Shown one piece after another: positions 52,009-59,661 of a DNA stretch of 64,000 nucleotides; within the stretch, counting starts at the first letter, position 1, and the number at the start of each line of letters is the position of its first letter. The position numbers and the translations under genes are program-made. The notes beneath the pieces were generated by a model that ran no database searches, had not been told where the DNA came from, and saw only the letters and a list, made by a program, of their open reading frames with translations. This stretch comes from Faecalibacterium langellae (GTDB lineage: Bacteria > Bacillota > Clostridia > Oscillospirales > Ruminococcaceae), in assembly GCF_002549775.1 (NCBI RefSeq), contig NZ_NMTR01000016.1, positions 62,001 through 126,000 of the forward strand. Reading direction: 5' to 3'.

Positions 52009-53331
52009 ATGCAAGGTGAAAGAAAAACGTTGACACAACTATCTGTGCCAATATGCCTGGAAACTTTATTTTATATGCTTTCAGGTATGGTTGATACACT
52101 GATGTTATCATCAGTAAGCGACCAGGCTGTTGGGGCTGTCGGAACAGCAAATACATATATAAGTGTTTTTATCATTATGTTCGGGGTAATATCATCTGGT
52201 ATGGTAGCGGTGATGTCACAGAATATCGGGGCTGGAAGACCTGGAATTGCATATCAGGCGAGACAGCTTGGACTTGTATTTAATGCACTGACAGGTATCT
52301 TGATATCTGTTGTTCTTGCTGTCTTTTCAGGAGGGATACTGAGGGCAGTGAGTATTGCTCCTGCTTTGCTTGAATCAGCTGAAACATATCTTAAAATTGT
52401 TGGAGGCGCAAGCTTTTTAAATGCGCTTATTCCTATTTTTTCCAGCTATTTAAGAGTATTTGGATATACAAAACATTCCTTGATAGGGACAGTTGTCGGT
52501 AATGTAATTAATATTATACTGAATTCAGTATTCCTGTTTGTGTTTCACTGGGGAGTCATGGGAGTTGCTACTGCAACAGTTATTTCAAAAGCAGTGAATC
52601 TTATTATTGTAGCGGCAATGGGGGCTGTACTTATAAAAGCAAAGCAGAGCCCTGAACGTGAACAACCACGAAGGATACTTGCACAGATTGTTAAGATTGG
52701 GTTTCCTTCTGCATTTGAGACAGCACTTTATAATGTAGCAATGACATTTATAGTGCGTTTTATGAACCAGATGGATACGGATGGAATGAATGTTACAGCT
52801 CGTTCGTATGCTATGCAGATAGCCAATTTCTCATATTGTGTGGGGGCAGCACTTGCACAGGCAAATGCTATTATGACTGGCTGGAGAATCGGGGCAAAGA
52901 AGTATGAGGAATGTGACAGGGGTACACGGAAAGCTGTGATATATGGTCTTGTAACAGCAACGTGCTTTTCTGTGACATTTGCAATGACCGGACGTTTTAT
53001 CGTTCATATGTTTACGGATGATACACAGATGATTGAGCTTGTAGTAAAATTGTTGATAGTAGATATATTCCTTGAATTTGGAAGAGTGACAAATCTTGTA
53101 TATGGACAGGCATTAAAAACAAGTGGAGATGCTATTTTTCCAGTTATAATTGGTGCAATATTTATGTATCTGTTTGCAGTTGGTGGAACATATTTTCTTG
53201 GAATACACATGGGACTTCTGGCGGTAGGAGCATATATTGCCATGGCGGGTGATGAGTGCGCTAGAGCAATTGGAATGGTGCTTAGATGGAAGAGTGGAAA
53301 ATGGAAAAGTAAGAGCCTGATAGAATTGTAG
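52009..53331 (+). CDS. MATE-family efflux transporter, AT-rich, probably acquired
   Basis: A 440-residue multidrug/toxin extrusion protein with twelve helices. ATG 52009 follows GGAGG; another ATG at 51997 overlaps that site. MATE-like stretches: QLSVPICLETLFYMLSGMVD, AVGAVGTANTY and the C-terminal half repeat (FPSAFETALYNVAMTF). Base composition is clearly lower in GC than all its neighbours and codons such as ATA, AGA and TTA are common, so it seems to be a recent arrival from a lower-GC Firmicute. No mobile gene adjoins it, and no good promoter is visible. Confidence 0.93.
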   Translation: MQGERKTLTQLSVPICLETLFYMLSGMVDTLMLSSVSDQAVGAVGTANTYISVFIIMFGVISSGMVAVMSQNIGAGRPGIAYQARQLGLVFNALTGILISVVLAVFSGGILRAVSIAPALLESAETYLKIVGGASFLNALIPIFSSYLRVFGYTKHSLIGTVVGNVINIILNSVFLFVFHWGVMGVATATVISKAVNLIIVAAMGAVLIKAKQSPEREQPRRILAQIVKIGFPSAFETALYNVAMTFIVRFMNQMDTDGMNVTARSYAMQIANFSYCVGAALAQANAIMTGWRIGAKKYEECDRGTRKAVIYGLVTATCFSVTFAMTGRFIVHMFTDDTQMIELVVKLLIVDIFLEFGRVTNLVYGQALKTSGDAIFPVIIGAIFMYLFAVGGTYFLGIHMGLLAVGAYIAMAGDECARAIGMVLRWKSGKWKSKSLIEL

Positions 53332-53333
53332 AT

Positions 53334-53425
53334 TTGATGTTAAATTCAAGAATACATGATATGGCAAAAGAACTTGGGAAAACATGTATTTACAACTTCG
53401 CGTTTGTGGAGCAATGCGAAACAAT
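53334..53425 (+). pseudogene. AT-rich remnant at the right edge of the MATE island
   Basis: About 90 bases of the same AT-rich composition, open from ATG 53334 (MMLNSRIHDM, then AKELGKTCIYNFAFVEQCET) and running straight into the native terminator at 53427. AATACATG/CATGTATT inverted repeat inside (around 53349 and 53380). It may be the start of a gene carried with the MATE gene and cut at the junction. Low certainty. Confidence 0.3.
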
Positions 53426-53426
53426 G

Positions 53427-53486
53427 AAAGCCCCCGGGCAGGAACATGCAAGGCCGTTTGGCGGTGCGCTCTGCCCGGGGGCTTTT
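53427..53486. terminator. Bidirectional terminator at island edge
   Basis: AAAGCCCCCGGGCAG pairs with CTGCCCGGGGGCTTTT across a 29-base loop; ends the minus-strand P-type ATPase. Confidence 0.8.
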
Positions 53487-53505
53487 CTGTTTATGGTTAG
53501 GTGGT

Positions 53506-55608
53506 TTACGCCTTCAGCTGCGGAACCTGATTCTCCGGCAGGAGATTGGTCATGCTCTTGAGGCTGATGCCGATGGTGGACAGGTTGTGCAGCATGGCAG
53601 AAGAAGCCGGCTGCAGGATGCCCAGTGCACCCAGCGCGATGAGGGCCGAGTTGAAGGTGAGCACGAAGCGATAGTTGGCGTGCACGCGCTTCTGCAGGGA
53701 GTTGGCGATGGCCTTGAGCACCACCAGTTCCTCCAGGCTGTCGGCCTTGATGGTCACATCCGCGATCTCGCGGGCGATGGCGGCACCGGAGTTGATGGCA
53801 ATGCCGATGTCGGCAGCGGACAGGGCGGGGGAGTCGTTGATGCCGTCGCCGATCATCACGACGGTGTGGCCCTCGGCCTTGGCCTTCTGGACAAAGTTTG
53901 CCTTGTCCTCCGGCAGCACCTCGGCAAAGAAGTGGTCCACGCCCACCTGCTTTGCAATGGCGGCGGCGGTGCGCTCGCTGTCGCCGGTCATCATAACGGT
54001 GTTCTTGATGCCCAGGGCACGCAGGCCGTTCAGCACGGCAGCGGCTTCCGGGCGCAGCGGGTCGGAGATGCAGATGACGCCGCACAGCTGGCCGCTGGCC
54101 GCCATATAAAGGTGCGAATACTCGGGCTTGAGGGCGTCGAACTTTTCCTGCTCGTTTGCGGGCACGATGCACTTTTCATCCTCAAAGACGAAGTGATGGC
54201 TGCCGATGACCACGCGCTCGCCGCCCACGCGGCTGGCGATGCCGTGTGCCACGATGTACTCCACCTCGGAGTGCATCTCCTCGTGGGAGATGCCGCGCTC
54301 CTTGGCGGCGCGCACCACGGCGTTGGCCATGGAGTGGGGGAAGTGCTCCTCCAGGCAGGCGGCCAGCTGCAGCACTTCGCGCTCGTCACAGCCGGAGAAG
54401 GGGATCACATCCACCACCTGCGGGGTGGCGCGGGTGAGGGTGCCGGTTTTATCGAACACGATGGTGTCCGCCTTGGAGAGGGCCTCCAGATACTTGCCGC
54501 CCTTCACGGTGATGTGGTTGCTGCTGCACTCGCGCATGGCGGACAGCACCGCCAGCGGCATGGAGAGCTTGAGCGCACAGGAGAAGTCCACCATCAGGCA
54601 GGAGATGGCGCGGGTGACGTTGCGGGTGAGCACATAGGTGACCACTGTTGCACCCAGGCACCAGGGCACCAGCTTGTCGGCCAGCACCAGCGCACGGTTC
54701 TCGGTGCTGGACTTGAGCTTTTCGGATTCTTCGATCATGGCCACGATCTTGTCGTAGCGGTTGGAACCGCCCTCGGCCTTGGCCACGAAGACGCACTCGC
54801 CTTCCTCCACGACGGTGCCGGCGTAGATGGTGGAGCCTTCCACCTTGCGCACGGGCATGCTTTCGCCGGTGAGAGCGGCCTGGTTCACCATGGCTTCGCC
54901 TTCCAGCACAGTGCCGTCCAGCGGGATCATGTTGCCGCTGCGCACCACCACCTGATCGCCGGTGCGCACCTTGGTGAGCGGCATGAGCACTTCGGTGCCC
55001 TGGCTGCGCACCCAGACCTTATCGACATTCAGGGCCATGCTGCGGGCCAGATCGTCCAGGCTCTTTTTGCGGGTCCATTCTTCCAGCAGGGAGCCCAGGT
55101 TCAGCAGGAACATCACCGACCCGGCGGTGGCAAAGTCGCCGCGCAGCATCGACACGCCGATGCTCAGGGCATCCAGCACTTCCACTTCCAGCTTGCGGCG
55201 CAGCACGCAGCGCACGCCCTTCCAGATGAAGCCGATGGAGCGGAAGGCGGTGTAGGCGGCGGCGATGGGCGCGGGCAGGAACAGCTTGCGCAGGCAGCGG
55301 CCCGCCACCAGATTGAACATTTTATCCTGATACTCGCGGTTCAGCTTGCGGCTGTCGGCCGAGGTGACCAGCGCGTCATACTCGGCCACGTCGAACTTGT
55401 AGCCTGCCAGCAGAGCAACGGCGGCAGAGCGCTTGCCGGTATAGGTGATGACCACATCGCCGGTGCGCTCGTAGACGGTGGCGTGGACGATGGCGTCATT
55501 GTGGTTCAGATAAGCTTCCAGCACATCGGCGCGGTGCAGGGTCATGCGGACTTTTTCCACATGCACACGCATCCGGCCCTTGCCTTCATGCAGAATGGTA
55601 CATTTCAT
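53506..55608 (-). CDS. P1B-type metal-transporting ATPase, substrate uncertain
   Basis: A 700-residue heavy-metal ATPase. It has TGES, DKTGTLT (phosphorylated Asp), a family-like HP element in EEHFPHSMA and GDGINDSPAL. The transmembrane metal motif reads FSCALKLSMP (Ser343-Cys344), not the CPC of Cu or Zn pumps or SPC of Co pumps. The N-terminal 60 residues resemble an HMA fold without a CxxC metal site. A related motif occurs in a Firmicute clade of uncertain substrate; iron, manganese or zinc are candidates. It lies downstream of a terminator and a large inverted repeat, so attenuated or separately promoted expression is likely. Confidence 0.9.
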   Translation of the reverse strand: MKCTILHEGKGRMRVHVEKVRMTLHRADVLEAYLNHNDAIVHATVYERTGDVVITYTGKRSAAVALLAGYKFDVAEYDALVTSADSRKLNREYQDKMFNLVAGRCLRKLFLPAPIAAAYTAFRSIGFIWKGVRCVLRRKLEVEVLDALSIGVSMLRGDFATAGSVMFLLNLGSLLEEWTRKKSLDDLARSMALNVDKVWVRSQGTEVLMPLTKVRTGDQVVVRSGNMIPLDGTVLEGEAMVNQAALTGESMPVRKVEGSTIYAGTVVEEGECVFVAKAEGGSNRYDKIVAMIEESEKLKSSTENRALVLADKLVPWCLGATVVTYVLTRNVTRAISCLMVDFSCALKLSMPLAVLSAMRECSSNHITVKGGKYLEALSKADTIVFDKTGTLTRATPQVVDVIPFSGCDEREVLQLAACLEEHFPHSMANAVVRAAKERGISHEEMHSEVEYIVAHGIASRVGGERVVIGSHHFVFEDEKCIVPANEQEKFDALKPEYSHLYMAASGQLCGVICISDPLRPEAAAVLNGLRALGIKNTVMMTGDSERTAAAIAKQVGVDHFFAEVLPEDKANFVQKAKAEGHTVVMIGDGINDSPALSAADIGIAINSGAAIAREIADVTIKADSLEELVVLKAIANSLQKRVHANYRFVLTFNSALIALGALGILQPASSAMLHNLSTIGISLKSMTNLLPENQVPQLKA

Positions 55609-55633
55609 AGTCAGAATACCTTCTTACGTTTGT

Positions 55634-55673
55634 GCGCACAGCGGCAGGCAAAACGTCCCCGCCGCCTGTGCGC
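55634..55673 (-). promoter_or_regulatory. Large inverted repeat in the P-type ATPase leader
   Basis: Arms GCGCACAGCGGC (55634-55645) and GCCGCCTGTGCGC (55661-55673) pair over 12 bases with one G bulged or mismatched. No T tract follows, so this is a leader structure, not a terminator. No known metal riboswitch recognised. Confidence 0.5.
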
Positions 55674-55692
55674 AGGCCTCTATCATGAAAAA

Positions 55693-55714
55693 GAGCCGCC
55701 CACAAAGGCGGCTC
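55693..55714 (-). terminator. Terminator between DUF6110 gene and P-type ATPase
   Basis: Minus strand GAGCCGCC-TTTGTG-GGCGGCTC then TTTTTC. Confidence 0.82.
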
Positions 55715-55739
55715 CCCGATACCCAATGGGATGCTGTGA

Positions 55740-56018
55740 TTACTCGGCAGCCTCAGTGGTCTCCTCAGCAGCGTCCTCGATGACAGCAGCCTCGGCCTCA
55801 ACAGCGCGGGCCTCGTTGATGGCCTTTGCGTCAGCCAGAATGTCACCGGCCTGCTCCTGCACCTTGCTGACGGTCTCCATGGTGGAGTCCTTCATGCGCA
55901 GCACAGCAGCGGTGGTCTGGGTGTAGACCTTCTTGGCATCCTTGCTGGACAGCAGCTTGAAACCGGCAGAGCCGAACAGCGTGCCAGCGGCGAACAGAGC
56001 GATCTTCTTGATATCCAT
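55740..56018 (-). CDS. DUF6110-like small protein, partner of the P-type ATPase
   Basis: A 92-residue protein. ATG 56018 follows AGGGAAG. N-terminal hydrophobic segment (KKIALFAAGTLFGSAGFKLL), then DAKKVYTQTTAAVLRMKDS, then a helical acidic tail of Glu/Ala (EDAAEETTEAAE). It matches my memory of DUF6110, found next to P1B ATPases of this type in Clostridia. Probably a membrane-associated accessory. A start at 56096 would need an extension without a ribosome site. Confidence 0.75.
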   Translation of the reverse strand: MDIKKIALFAAGTLFGSAGFKLLSSKDAKKVYTQTTAAVLRMKDSTMETVSKVQEQAGDILADAKAINEARAVEAEAAVIEDAAEETTEAAE

Positions 56019-56136
56019 AGTAACTTCCCTACCTTTTTTATTTCCTGTCAGAGGCCCTGCATCCGCAGGACCTGTAAGATGAATATACCGGTCCAAAGGC
56101 CGAAAAACAGGGGGACATTTCCCTTGTTTTGAGCCT

Positions 56137-56164
56137 ATTGTAGCACAGAATTTTCCATTTTCAA
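56137..56164 (-). promoter_or_regulatory. Promoter of the DUF6110-ATPase unit
   Basis: TTGAAA, 16-base spacer, TACAAT on the minus strand. Confidence 0.65.
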
Positions 56165-56361
56165 GGCTTTCCTCGAATGTTAATACATGTAAACTTTTTA
56201 CGATGTGTAGTTAGAAAAAGCTATCCTTAACGCGTTTTTTAAGACAAACTACAGTTTGTAAACGGAAACTAACCGGCAGATGGGACGAGAAAGAATTTCC
56301 AGTTTGTAAAAAATCCTGGTTTGGAAATGCAGTTTGCCGCCACGGCCTTTCTCTGTGAAAA
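56165..56361. other. AT-rich intergenic stretch with a dyad
   Basis: No gene. It contains a 7-bp dyad ACAAACT-AC-AGTTTGT at 56244-56259 and two further CAGTTTG copies at about 56290 and 56331. Function unknown. Confidence 0.4.
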
Positions 56362-56465
56362 AAGCAACCCGGAAAAATCCGCAGATTTTTCCGGGTTGCT
56401 AAAATAAAAATCGTTTTCCGCTGAAGATGCCCAGAGCGAAGCGGCGGGCATTTTAAATCGTTTTG
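56362..56465 (-). promoter_or_regulatory. 3' UTR pseudoknot-like motif and terminator of serA
   Basis: Minus strand after the serA stop: ATGCCC-G-CCGCT-TCGCTCT-GGGCAT-CTTC-AGCGG, followed by an AT-rich run and an 18-bp terminator with C(UGCG)G cap (56362-56400) and T6. Confidence 0.62.
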
Positions 56466-56467
56466 CT

Positions 56468-57628
56468 TTACAGGATGCGCACCCGGATCACGGCGGGAAT
56501 GGCGGAAAGCTTTTCGCTCAGCTTGGCGTCCACGGCACCGGTGGCGTCCAGCATGGTGTAGGCCATGTTCTTCTTGCTCTTGTTCACCATGTTCTCGATG
56601 TTCAGGCCGGCTTCGGTGGTCAGGGCGGTGATCTGGCTGATCATGCCGGGCTCGTTTTTGTGGATGATGCAGATGCGCTTGCCGCCGGCGCGGGGCTGGT
56701 TGACCTCCGGCATGTTCACCGAGTGGGTGATGTTGCCGTTCTTCAGGTAGTCGCTCAGCTCTTTGGCGGCCATGACGGCGCAGTTGTCCTCGGCTTCCGG
56801 GGTGGAGGCGCCCAGGTGCGGGGTGCACACGATGCCGGGCTTGCCCAGAATGGCTTCGGACGGGAAGTCGGTCATGTAGCCGGACACCTTGCCGGTCTCC
56901 ATGGCATCCAGCAGGGCTTCGGTGTTCACCAGCTCGCCGCGGGCGTAGTTCAAGATTTTCACGCCGTCCTTGCACAGGGCGAGGGTCTGGGCGTTGATGG
57001 TGTCCTTGGTGGTGGGCAGGTAGGGCACATGGATGGTGAGGTAGTCGCACAGCGGCAGCATGTCGTTCAGGTTCACGCAGTGGTGCACCTGACTGCTCAG
57101 GTTCCATGCGGCTTCAATGGAGATGTAGGGGTCGTAGCCGTAGACCTCCATGCCCAGCTCGATGGCGCAGTTTGCCACCCGGGAGCCGATGGCACCCAGA
57201 CCGATGACGCCAAGGGTCTTGCCCTTGATCTCGTTGCCCACGAACTGCTTTTTGCCCTTTTCCACGCTCTTGGACATGGCCGGGTCACCGGCCAGTCCCT
57301 GACACCACTGGGCGGCGGCGGCCACGTTGCGGCTGCCCGCGATGAGCATGCCGATAACCAGCTCCGCCACGGCGTTGGCGTTGGCACCCGGGGTGTTGAA
57401 CACCACGATGCCCTGCTCGCTGCAGCGCTCCAGCGGGATGTTGTTCACACCCGCACCGGCGCGGGCGATGGCAAGCAGATTGTCGTTGAAGGTAGTGTTC
57501 AAAAGGTCGGCGCTGCGCACCAGAATGCCGTCCGGGGCATCGGCATCCACCGAGACATCGAACTGGTTCTTGGGCAGCTTTGCCAGCCCTACCGGGCTGA
57601 TGGCGTTGAGCGTTTTGATGGTGTACAT
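56468..57628 (-). CDS. serA: D-3-phosphoglycerate dehydrogenase
   Basis: A 386-residue NAD-dependent dehydrogenase, the first step of serine synthesis. The Rossmann motif is GVIGLGAIGSRVAN; the catalytic residues lie in NYARGELVN (Arg) and TPHLGAST (His, with Glu from PEAE). The C-terminal ACT domain is RICIIHKNEPGMISQITALT, likely for serine feedback. Shorter than the E. coli enzyme. Start at ATG 57628 (MYTIKTLN) with AAAGGGG upstream; a longer frame runs back into the repeat at 57660 and should not be used. Confidence 0.95.
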   Translation of the reverse strand: MYTIKTLNAISPVGLAKLPKNQFDVSVDADAPDGILVRSADLLNTTFNDNLLAIARAGAGVNNIPLERCSEQGIVVFNTPGANANAVAELVIGMLIAGSRNVAAAAQWCQGLAGDPAMSKSVEKGKKQFVGNEIKGKTLGVIGLGAIGSRVANCAIELGMEVYGYDPYISIEAAWNLSSQVHHCVNLNDMLPLCDYLTIHVPYLPTTKDTINAQTLALCKDGVKILNYARGELVNTEALLDAMETGKVSGYMTDFPSEAILGKPGIVCTPHLGASTPEAEDNCAVMAAKELSDYLKNGNITHSVNMPEVNQPRAGGKRICIIHKNEPGMISQITALTTEAGLNIENMVNKSKKNMAYTMLDATGAVDAKLSEKLSAIPAVIRVRIL

Positions 57629-57659
57629 AATAAGAAACCCCTTTGTAATTGCAAACTTG

Positions 57660-57796
57660 CTCGCCCTCTCAGGCCGCTTCGCGTCCAGCTCTCCCAAAGG
57701 GAGAGCCTCTGGCGAAACCAGAAACTTTGTGTGGACTGCCAAAGCCTCTCCCTTTGGGAGAGGTGGCATCACGCAAGTGATGACGGAGAGGGCGAG
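57660..57796. repeat. 137-bp MITE-like inverted-repeat element
   Basis: Ends CTCGCCCTCTC (57660-57670) and GAGAGGGCGAG (57786-57796) are perfect inverted repeats. Inside are two palindromic blocks, CTCTCCC-AAA-GGGAGAG and CCTCTCCC-TTT-GGGAGAGG, and a GCATCAC...GTGATGA dyad. It lies between serC and serA. I have seen such elements dispersed in gut Firmicutes, but there is only one copy here. Confidence 0.7.
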
Positions 57797-57807
57797 GATG
57801 TTAATCT

Positions 57808-58890
57808 TTATGCATTCTCTTTGCGGAACTTCTCCATGAAGTCCACCAGCTTGTCCACGCCCTCGGCAGGCATTGCGTTGTAGATGGAAGCGCGCATGCC
57901 GCCCACCAGACGATGGCCCTTCAGGTTCACGAAACCGGCGTCCGCTGCTTCGGCGCAGAACTTCTTGTCGAGGTCGGCGTTGGGGCTGGTAAAGGTGACG
58001 TTCATCGTGCTGCGGTAGCGGTGCTCGACCGGATTGTTGAAGAAGTCCTGCCCGTCGAGGTAGTCATACAGCACCTTGGCCTTGGCTTCGTTGATCTTCT
58101 GCATGTTGGCAAGGCCGCCGATGTCGTTATCCAGATATTTCAGCACCAGGCCGGTCATGTAGATGCACCAGCACGGCGGAGTGTTGTACATGCTGTCCTT
58201 GCCCAGCAGGGTGGTGTAGTTCATCATGGTGGGCACATTGTCGGCGGCGTGACCCAGCAGATCGTCGCGGACGATGGCAATGGCCATGCCGGCAGGGGCT
58301 ACATTCTTCTGCACGCCAAAGTAGATGCAGCCGTACTTGGTCACATCCACGGGCTTGGAGAGGATCATGGAGCTCATGTCCGCCACCAGCGGCACACCCT
58401 CCACCTGGGGCACTTCGACGTACTGGGTGCCGAAGATGGTGTTGTTCTGGCAGATGTGGATGTAGCTGGCGTCCTTATCGTAGTTGATGGCGTTCACATC
58501 CGGGATGTAGGTAAAGTTCTTGTCCTTGCTGGAAGCAACGATGTTCACCTCGCCGAACTTGGCGGCTTCCTTAGCGGCGAGGTTCGAGAAGTTGCCGGTG
58601 ACGAGGTAATCGGCCTTGCCGGTGGTCATAAAGTTCAGCGGCACCATGGCGAACTGCTGGGTGGCACCGCCCTGGAAGAAGCCAACCTTGTAGTTGTCGG
58701 GGATGTTCATCACCCGGCGCAGGGTGGCCTCGGTGTCCTTGATGATGGCGTCGAACCACTTGCTGCGGTGGCTCATCTCCATCACGCTCTGACCGCTGTC
58801 GCCGTACTCGAGCAGCTCTGCCTGTGCCTGCTTGAGCACCTTCTCGGGCAGCATGCTGGGGCCTGCGCTGAAGTTATAAACTCGTGCCAT
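57808..58890 (-). CDS. serC: Phosphoserine aminotransferase
   Basis: A 360-residue PLP enzyme, the second step of serine synthesis (also usable in B6 synthesis). N-terminal MARVYNFSAGPSMLPEKVL; phosphate and PLP contacts GGATQQF; the PLP Lys is in GVQKNVAPAG, with DMSSMILSKPVD before it. AAAGGAG precedes ATG 58890. It is the first gene of the serC-serA unit. Confidence 0.96.
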   Translation of the reverse strand: MARVYNFSAGPSMLPEKVLKQAQAELLEYGDSGQSVMEMSHRSKWFDAIIKDTEATLRRVMNIPDNYKVGFFQGGATQQFAMVPLNFMTTGKADYLVTGNFSNLAAKEAAKFGEVNIVASSKDKNFTYIPDVNAINYDKDASYIHICQNNTIFGTQYVEVPQVEGVPLVADMSSMILSKPVDVTKYGCIYFGVQKNVAPAGMAIAIVRDDLLGHAADNVPTMMNYTTLLGKDSMYNTPPCWCIYMTGLVLKYLDNDIGGLANMQKINEAKAKVLYDYLDGQDFFNNPVEHRYRSTMNVTFTSPNADLDKKFCAEAADAGFVNLKGHRLVGGMRASIYNAMPAEGVDKLVDFMEKFRKENA

Positions 58891-58964
58891 AATGAACTCT
58901 CCTTTTCCTGTATCACGATGCACCGTGGCTTTCTGGGGTGCCTTTTGTTTTTGACTGTAGCTGT

Positions 58965-58994
58965 AGTATACAGAATCACAGAGAATGAAAACAA
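58965..58994 (-). promoter_or_regulatory. serC promoter
   Basis: TTGTTT, 18-base spacer, TATACT on the minus strand. No T-box-like leader is visible. Confidence 0.55.
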
Positions 58995-59049
58995 GAGCAT
59001 CTTTGCACAAAGATAAGGCCGGAAAAGCTGCCGCGCAGGCACAAAGCAC

Positions 59050-59184
59050 ACAAATGTCCACGCCAGAAAAACAAAAATAAAGACAAATGTAAAATAATGC
59101 TGAAAATGCCTGATTTCACGGGCGATTCCGGCTCTTGCACTTTGGAGAGAAAACGGGTATAATGGAGAAACAAAGACAAATGTA
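59050..59184 (+). promoter_or_regulatory. Promoter with three BlaI/CopY-like operators
   Basis: TTGCAC (59135-59140), 17-base spacer, TATAAT (59158-59163). ACAAATGT, an ACA-NN-TGT dyad of the BlaI/CopY type, occurs at 59050-59057, 59083-59090 and 59176-59183; two copies extend to GACAAATGTA in a shared AAAGACAAATGTAAAA context. Confidence 0.78.
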
Positions 59185-59222
59185 AAAGTAAAAAAGGCGC
59201 CGAAAGGAGGGGGAAAAGCAGG

Positions 59223-59645
59223 ATGTACGGCATCCCGGACAATGTAAAGCCGCTTTCGGCGGCAGAGGAGCAGGTCATGCTGGCGGTGTGGGCCTGCCGT
59301 GCGCCCGTCACCCGGCGGGACATCGACGCGCGTCTGCGTGCCAAAGGCTGGGCCCCGGCCACGGTGCTCAACTTCCTTTACCGGCTGGAAGAAAAAGGCT
59401 GGGTGAAGCGCGGCAGAGACGGCAACCACAATACCTACACCCCGGCCATCACCCAGCGCGCCTACAGCGTGTGGAGTATGCGCGAGCGGCTGGACGTCCT
59501 TTTTGGCGGCGACCTGGCGGCGGCGGTGCACGCGCTGGTGAGTGAGAGCGGCTGCGGCCAGAGCGAGCTGGAACAGGCTATGAAGGTGCTGGAAGAAAAG
59601 CACCTGGAAGCGGAAGAATACGATCTGTATGACCCTTACGGGTAA
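59223..59645 (+). CDS. BlaI/MecI/CopY-family repressor
   Basis: A 140-residue winged-helix repressor. The fold begins PLSAAEEQVMLAVWACRAPVT, then VLNFLYRLEEKGWVKRGRDG (recognition helix and wing). The C-terminal half should dimerise. ATG 59223 follows GGAGGGGG. It lacks a neighbouring BlaR1-type protease gene. Three operator-like dyads lie in its own promoter, so it is probably autoregulated, and the downstream rlmD-like gene may belong to the same unit. Confidence 0.9.
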   Translation: MYGIPDNVKPLSAAEEQVMLAVWACRAPVTRRDIDARLRAKGWAPATVLNFLYRLEEKGWVKRGRDGNHNTYTPAITQRAYSVWSMRERLDVLFGGDLAAAVHALVSESGCGQSELEQAMKVLEEKHLEAEEYDLYDPYG

Positions 59646-59661
59646 AAGGAGAGAGAAGAAC

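Noticed and set aside
55608-55740. Metal riboswitch (NiCo or Mn type) before the P-type ATPase
   Set aside because: The leader has an inverted repeat, but I could not find the conserved core of either known class.
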